A DNA stretch of 64,000 nucleotides, taken from contig NZ_JBPGNY010000006.1 of NCBI RefSeq assembly GCF_051133435.1, positions 124,001 through 188,000 on the forward strand, given 5' to 3'. This document shows positions 61,643 to 64,000 of this stretch, piece by piece; within the stretch, counting starts at the first letter, position 1; every line of letters begins with the position of its first letter. Both the position numbers and the translations under genes were made by a program. The notes beneath the pieces were generated by a model. The model worked only from the letters and a program-made list of their open reading frames with translations, searched no databases and was not told the DNA's origin. The stretch is from JAAYAO01 sp051133435 (GTDB taxonomy: Bacteria > Actinomycetota > Actinomycetes > Propionibacteriales > Propionibacteriaceae).

Positions 61643-64000
61643 TCAGGCCAGCAGCAGCCGGATCGTGCGCAGGGCCATCGACATGCGGGCCAGGGTCGAG
61701 CCCTCCGAGGTGATCTCGGCCAGTTCGGCGGCCTCGCGTTCGAACCCGCCGGAAGCCGCCACCCAGTCGGCCAATGCTGCTGCGCTGTCGTCGGAGTCGG
61801 GCGCACGATCCAGCACCGAGCGGGTGAGGTCGGCCTGCAGCCGGGTGAGGTCGTCGCGCAGGACCGTGCGCGCCATCGCGTCCCAGCGGCTGGTGACGGG
61901 CAGTTCGTCGATCCGGTCGTAGACCCGGTCGAGGCCGAGTTCTGCGGTCAGTCCGAAGAACACCCGGGCCACCAGGTCGAGCGGCCGGTCAAGCTTGCCG
62001 GCCAGGTCGACGATCGCCAGGGCAAGGTGCCGGTAGGGGGCGGTCGCTGTGGTGTGCGCCAGGCTGCGGGACACCCCGTCGGCGGTCAGCGAGTCGAACA
62101 CCTGACTGGTCTGTTCGCGGATGTGCGGGGTCGCCAGGTCGTCGAACAAAGCCCAGACCGTATCGACCGCCTCGCTGAACACGGCCGCTTCATCCTCGAT
62201 GGCGAGGTCACCTCGGCGGCTGAGCAACAGCCAGCGGGTGGCGTATTCGACCATGCGGCGCAGGGCGACCCGAATCCGTACTTCGGTCTGCGCCGGGATC
62301 GTGGCTTCGTCGAGCTGCTGTTCGCTGCAGTCGACCGAGAAGATCGTGCGGGCGGCCACGTGGGCGCGGACGAGGTCGGCGATGGTGGTGCCGGTCTCGT
62401 GCGCCAGCCTGCTGTAGCCGGTGATGCCCTGGCTGTTGACGAAGCGGTTCACCGTCACCGTGGTCACGATCTCGCGCCGCAGCGGATGGGCCTGCAGGGC
62501 GTCGGCGTAGCGGTCGGTGCGCAGTGGGGTCGGGAAGTAGGTGACCAGTTGGTCGGCCAGGTAGGGGTCATCGGGCAGGCTCGATTCGTTGACGATCCCG
62601 GCCAGGTGGATCTTCGTCCAGGCCAGCAGCATCGCCAGTTCGGGGCGGGTGAGGCCGTCCCCGTCGGCGAGTCGGCGGTTCATCTCCGTCCGGCTCGGCA
62701 GTGATTCCAGGTGACGGTCGAGCAGGCCGACCTTCTCCAGGGAACGCATCCATGCCTCGTGGGCACCCGCAATGTCGGAGCCCTGACCCAGTTCGGTGGA
62801 CAGCGCGATGTTCTGGTCGACGTTATTGGCCAACACCAGGTGGCCGATCTCGTCGGTCATCGACGCCAGAAGTTCGGTGCGCGCCTCGGGTTCGAGTCGA
62901 CCGGCCTCGACTTCGGGGGCCAGTAACACCTTGATGTTGACCTCGTGGTCGGAGGTGTCGACCCCGGCGGAATTGTCGATGAAATCGGTGTTGATCCGGC
63001 CACCGGCGTGGGCGAACTCAACCCGGCCGCGTTGGGTACAGCCCAGGTTGCCGCCCTCACCGACGATCCTGACCCGCAGGTCGCGGCCGTCCACCCGCAC
63101 CGCGTCGTTGGCCCGGTCGCCCACCTCGGCGTGGGTCTCGTCCGAGGCCTTCACATACGTCCCGATGCCGCCGTTCCACAACAGATCAACCGGGGCGAGC
63201 AGAATCGCGCGGATCAGTTCGTTCGGGGTCAGCGCCCCCACGTCGGGGTCGAGGCCCAGAACGTCGCGCACCTGCTCGGTGATCGGGATCGACTTCGCGG
63301 TGCGGGAATGGACCCCACCACCGGGTGAGATCAGAGACTTGTCGTAGTCGTCCCAAGTCGACCGCGGCACCTCGAACAGCCGCCGGCGCTCGGCGTGGGA
63401 AGCGGCCGGGCACGGATCGGGGTCGAGGAAGATGTGCAGGTGGTTGAAGGCGGCCACCAGTTTGGTGTGTTCGCTGAGCAGCATGCCGTTGCCGAAGACG
63501 TCGCCGGCCATGTCGCCGATTCCCACACAGGCGAAGTCCTCGGTCTGGCAGTCGATGCCCTCTTCGTAGAAGTGGCGTTTCACCGACTCCCAGGCCCCGC
63601 GGGCGGTGATGCCCATGCGCTTGTGGTCGTAGCCGTTCGAACCGCCGGCTGCGAAGGCGTCGCCGAGCCAGAAGCCCCGCTCCACCGCGATCCGGTTGGC
63701 TGTGTCGGAGAACGTCGCGGTGCCCTTGTCGGCGGCCACCACCAAGTAGCTGTCGTCGCCGTCGTGGCGCACCACATCGGGTGGCGGCACGACCACCCCG
63801 TCGACGAGATTGTCGGTCAGGCTGAGCAGCGAGCCGATGAAGATCTCGTAGCAGGCCACGCCCTCGGCCAGCCAGGCGGCGCGGTCGCTGCGCGGGTCGG
63901 GCAGCCGCTGCGGCACGAAACCGCCCTTCGCCCCGACGGGCACGATGACGGTGTTCTTGACCATCTGCGCCTTGACCAGACCGAGCACCTCGGTGCGGAA
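61643..64000 (-). CDS. NAD-specific glutamate dehydrogenase, large type (C-terminal part)
   Basis: The frame is open to the window edge, so the N-terminal portion is missing. About 785 residues are present of an enzyme usually near 1,600. VKNTVIVPVGAKGGFV, GIGDMAGDVFGNGML, PADKGTATFSDTAN-like (AADKGTATFSDTAN) and GGIGTYVKASDETHAEVGDRANDA are signatures of the L-180 NAD-GDH class (as in Streptomyces GDH and Mycobacterium Rv2476c). It deaminates glutamate to 2-oxoglutarate. Rv2476c also neighbours the Rv2464c-Rv2467 region in Mycobacterium, though here they are 42 kb apart. Confidence 0.93.
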   Translation of the reverse strand, partial: FRTEVLGLVKAQMVKNTVIVPVGAKGGFVPQRLPDPRSDRAAWLAEGVACYEIFIGSLLSLTDNLVDGVVVPPPDVVRHDGDDSYLVVAADKGTATFSDTANRIAVERGFWLGDAFAAGGSNGYDHKRMGITARGAWESVKRHFYEEGIDCQTEDFACVGIGDMAGDVFGNGMLLSEHTKLVAAFNHLHIFLDPDPCPAASHAERRRLFEVPRSTWDDYDKSLISPGGGVHSRTAKSIPITEQVRDVLGLDPDVGALTPNELIRAILLAPVDLLWNGGIGTYVKASDETHAEVGDRANDAVRVDGRDLRVRIVGEGGNLGCTQRGRVEFAHAGGRINTDFIDNSAGVDTSDHEVNIKVLLAPEVEAGRLEPEARTELLASMTDEIGHLVLANNVDQNIALSTELGQGSDIAGAHEAWMRSLEKVGLLDRHLESLPSRTEMNRRLADGDGLTRPELAMLLAWTKIHLAGIVNESSLPDDPYLADQLVTYFPTPLRTDRYADALQAHPLRREIVTTVTVNRFVNSQGITGYSRLAHETGTTIADLVRAHVAARTIFSVDCSEQQLDEATIPAQTEVRIRVALRRMVEYATRWLLLSRRGDLAIEDEAAVFSEAVDTVWALFDDLATPHIREQTSQVFDSLTADGVSRSLAHTTATAPYRHLALAIVDLAGKLDRPLDLVARVFFGLTAELGLDRVYDRIDELPVTSRWDAMARTVLRDDLTRLQADLTRSVLDRAPDSDDSAAALADWVAASGGFEREAAELAEITSEGSTLARMSMALRTIRLLLA

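Overview
The window is GC-rich (roughly two thirds G+C by eye) and densely coded. The gene families present point to an actinobacterium, most plausibly a Propionibacteriaceae-like organism. Supporting signs are a type-B succinate:quinone reductase with one membrane subunit, group II truncated haemoglobin, a mycothiol-type DsbA-like nitroreductase next to an aminopeptidase N and a Nei1 glycosylase (the order known from Mycobacterium), a DUF5130 protein, an unanchored WXG100/EspC/YbaB-like island, and many genes whose start codon lies about 7 bases after a TANNNT -10 box, as in leaderless actinobacterial transcripts. The species is not identifiable from the sequence alone.

Layout. 1-8.3 kb: end of a secreted metallophosphoesterase, a membrane protein behind two CsoR/CstR-like operators, a CDF-family transporter, a Tdi1-like protein and sdhCAB (minus strand). 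8.4-15.8 kb: hipBA toxin-antitoxin, tRNA-Gly, a glycosyltransferase, ilvE, a small regulator/membrane operon, an unknown 512-residue protein and nei1. 15.8-26.5 kb: a small ORF, DsbA-like protein, pepN, Nif3-like protein, a repeat-rich gap, DUF5130, then pyrR-pyrB-pyrC running into a globin, thioesterase and HAD protein. 26.5-39.3 kb: acyl-CoA ligase, MarR/Rieske pair, DUF2975/XRE pair, ettA, an SSB lacking the usual tail, two membrane-bound GTPases and a PrsW-type protease, tRNA-Arg. 39.3-52.7 kb: a penicillin-binding lipoprotein, MFS transporter, oligoribonuclease, the WXG/YbaB island, tRNA-His, a VOC protein, an orphan peptide-type binding protein, malonyl-CoA decarboxylase, a methyltransferase with an apparent AUC start, and membrane proteins. 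52.8-61.5 kb: a seven-gene minus-strand operon. 61.6-64 kb: NAD-glutamate dehydrogenase, cut by the window end.

The most striking part is the seven-gene operon at 52761-61527. It encodes four B12-binding-type radical SAM enzymes, one GH3-family adenylating acyl-acid-amido synthetase and two acetyltransferase-fold proteins. Six of its genes overlap a neighbour and the only gap is 59 bases. This looks like an undescribed biosynthetic pathway (modified lipid or acyl conjugate); the product cannot be read from the sequence.

Three families of dispersed imperfect palindromes, each with two copies here, fill intergenic gaps. Several regulator genes sit behind iterated short motifs that are good candidates for their own operators.
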